Source: Lentihominibacter butyricus (GTDB lineage: Bacteria; Bacillota; Clostridia; Peptostreptococcales; Anaerovoracaceae). From it: a DNA stretch of 64,000 nt. The stretch's first letter is position 1; each line of letters starts with the position of its first letter. The notes under the pieces were generated by a model, which saw nothing but the letters and a program-made list of their open reading frames with translations, made no database searches and had not been told where the DNA came from. Below, in pieces: positions 63,264 to 64,000 of the stretch. The DNA lies in contig NZ_JAOQJP010000012.1 of assembly GCF_025567305.1 (NCBI RefSeq), positions 36,299 to 100,298 of the forward strand, given 5' to 3'. The translations under genes were made by a program, and so were the position numbers.

Positions 63264-63909
63264 TTAAAACTATCTCCACATCTCCTATAACGCTACAAAA
63301 TTTTGTTATGCAATCATTATGCATTCATGATTTTACTGCCGTGCTTTTATCAAAACACGAAATGTATGAAAACCACCTTCCGAACAGGTATTTTGTTACA
63401 GTACATTGTACTTTTTTGAGCCGATTTCAGCTACTTCCGTAAATAAACCTTAGACAGGTTCAAGCCCTCATGTAAAGAGCTCCCGTTCAAGGGAAATATG
63501 CCTGCTATTTAAGGTTGATTTGCATATCTATGCATTCATAGCACGTTTTATGCACTGGATATGTATATACATTTTTTTCCATATTCGCACTGTTACGAAA
63601 CACCTTGAAACCGGGCGGTTTTTATGCATTTGACATTTTTTGCCATCAAAATCCTCCTGCAATTCCTCATACGATTCCTGCCGCCATTCCACCAGCAATC
63701 CCACTCGCGATTTTCGCCAACCAGCTCCACAAGCACACTTCACAAATCAGCTCGGCCATATCGTTCCACCGCTAGCCGGATCCCCCTTTTTCATCCGCCA
63801 GCTCTTCCGGTTCTGCCAGTTCTGCCAACTACGCCAGCTCTTCCGGTTCAGCTAGGCCAGTCATCTCAGCAAGCTCCACCAGCACACCTCGCCCGTCGCT
63901 CCAGCCATA
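63264..63909. other. Stretch without a supported gene; decayed coding traces
   Basis: No frame with a ribosome site and recognisable product. On the minus strand near 63780-63870 the phrase AEPEELA occurs twice around a stop codon, suggesting an eroded repeat-protein gene next to the intron. Confidence 0.45.
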
Positions 63910-64000
63910 ATAGGGTAGAGTGAGTATACTCACCCTCCCATTGCACCGTACGTACGGTTCTCGTATACGGCGCTACATCAATATAGAATCAAATATTGCT
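63910..64000 (-). mobile_element. 3' end of a group II intron (domains V and VI), cut by window edge
   Basis: On the minus strand, GCGCCGTA pairs with TACGGTGC around TACG-AGAAC-CGTA and a two-base CG bulge (63943-63973): a domain V of 31 bases. Domain VI follows as a GTGAGTATACTCAC hairpin with a bulged-A region CTCTACCC, ending near CTAT at about 63910. The short domain V and CGC triad point to class IIC. The rest of the intron lies beyond the right edge. Confidence 0.75.

Noticed and set aside
63624..63923. A 99-residue Ser/Pro-rich plus-strand frame near the right edge
   Set aside because: No ribosome site; it is the complement of a decayed repeat and runs into intron domain VI.

Overview
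The window looks like the chromosome of an anaerobic, probably gut-dwelling member of the Clostridia (Bacillota) of moderate GC content. Signs are the type I-B (Tneap-type) CRISPR-Cas locus, several sigma-54 activators with CoA- and amino-acid-type metabolic operons, a tmRNA with a clostridial-style tag (AKKNNNFAPMAMAA), and a Tn4451-like mobilizable element carrying tet(O). The species cannot be named from the sequence alone.

Layout. 1-159: start of a nitroreductase gene. 813-3600: a 39-repeat CRISPR array transcribed leftward from a leader at its right end; a second leader copy with one degenerate repeat lies beyond its left end. 3706-11952: operon cas6-cas8-cas7-cas5-cas3-cas4-cas1-cas2 on the minus strand. 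12014-12215: the cas promoter and, divergent from it, a small crRNA-like RNA gene whose short pseudo-spacer matches DNA next to the cas -35 box behind a CCA motif. This is a strong candidate for crRNA-like autorepression of cas genes. 12545-15655: LuxR-type regulator, nitrilase-superfamily amidase, APC permease. 15781-17585: IS1182-type element with a frameshifted transposase, nine bases from the 3' end of ssrA. 17594-21420: pseudouridine synthase, three signal-peptidase-I paralogues (two lacking both catalytic residues), smpB, a small coiled-coil gene, ssrA. 21552-26419: histidine kinase, NtrC-type regulator, and a permease behind a sigma-54 promoter. 26916-33076: MltG-like stub, class II aldolase, Ktr/Trk potassium uptake pair, pncB, EamA exporter.

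33398-45248: two minus-strand operons, each behind a sigma-54 promoter and each preceded by a paralogous PAS-type sigma-54 activator. One encodes an NhaC antiporter, a hotdog CoA enzyme and two family III CoA-transferases. The other encodes a saccharopine-dehydrogenase-like oxidoreductase, an unknown protein, a sodium/solute symporter with a small membrane partner, and a YtcJ-like amidohydrolase. The activator of the second operon is cut in its DNA-binding helix by the 11-kb element (45611-56612). The element encodes a TnpX-like serine recombinase, TnpV, a MobV relaxase, a RepA-like ATPase, ParB, YdbC, sigma-like proteins, tet(O) with its attenuator, and a KTR-domain protein. 57973-63255: uvrA and uvrB, with uvrB behind a LexA-box promoter and three 86-bp tandem repeats in its leader. 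The right edge holds the 3' end (domains V and VI) of a group II intron.
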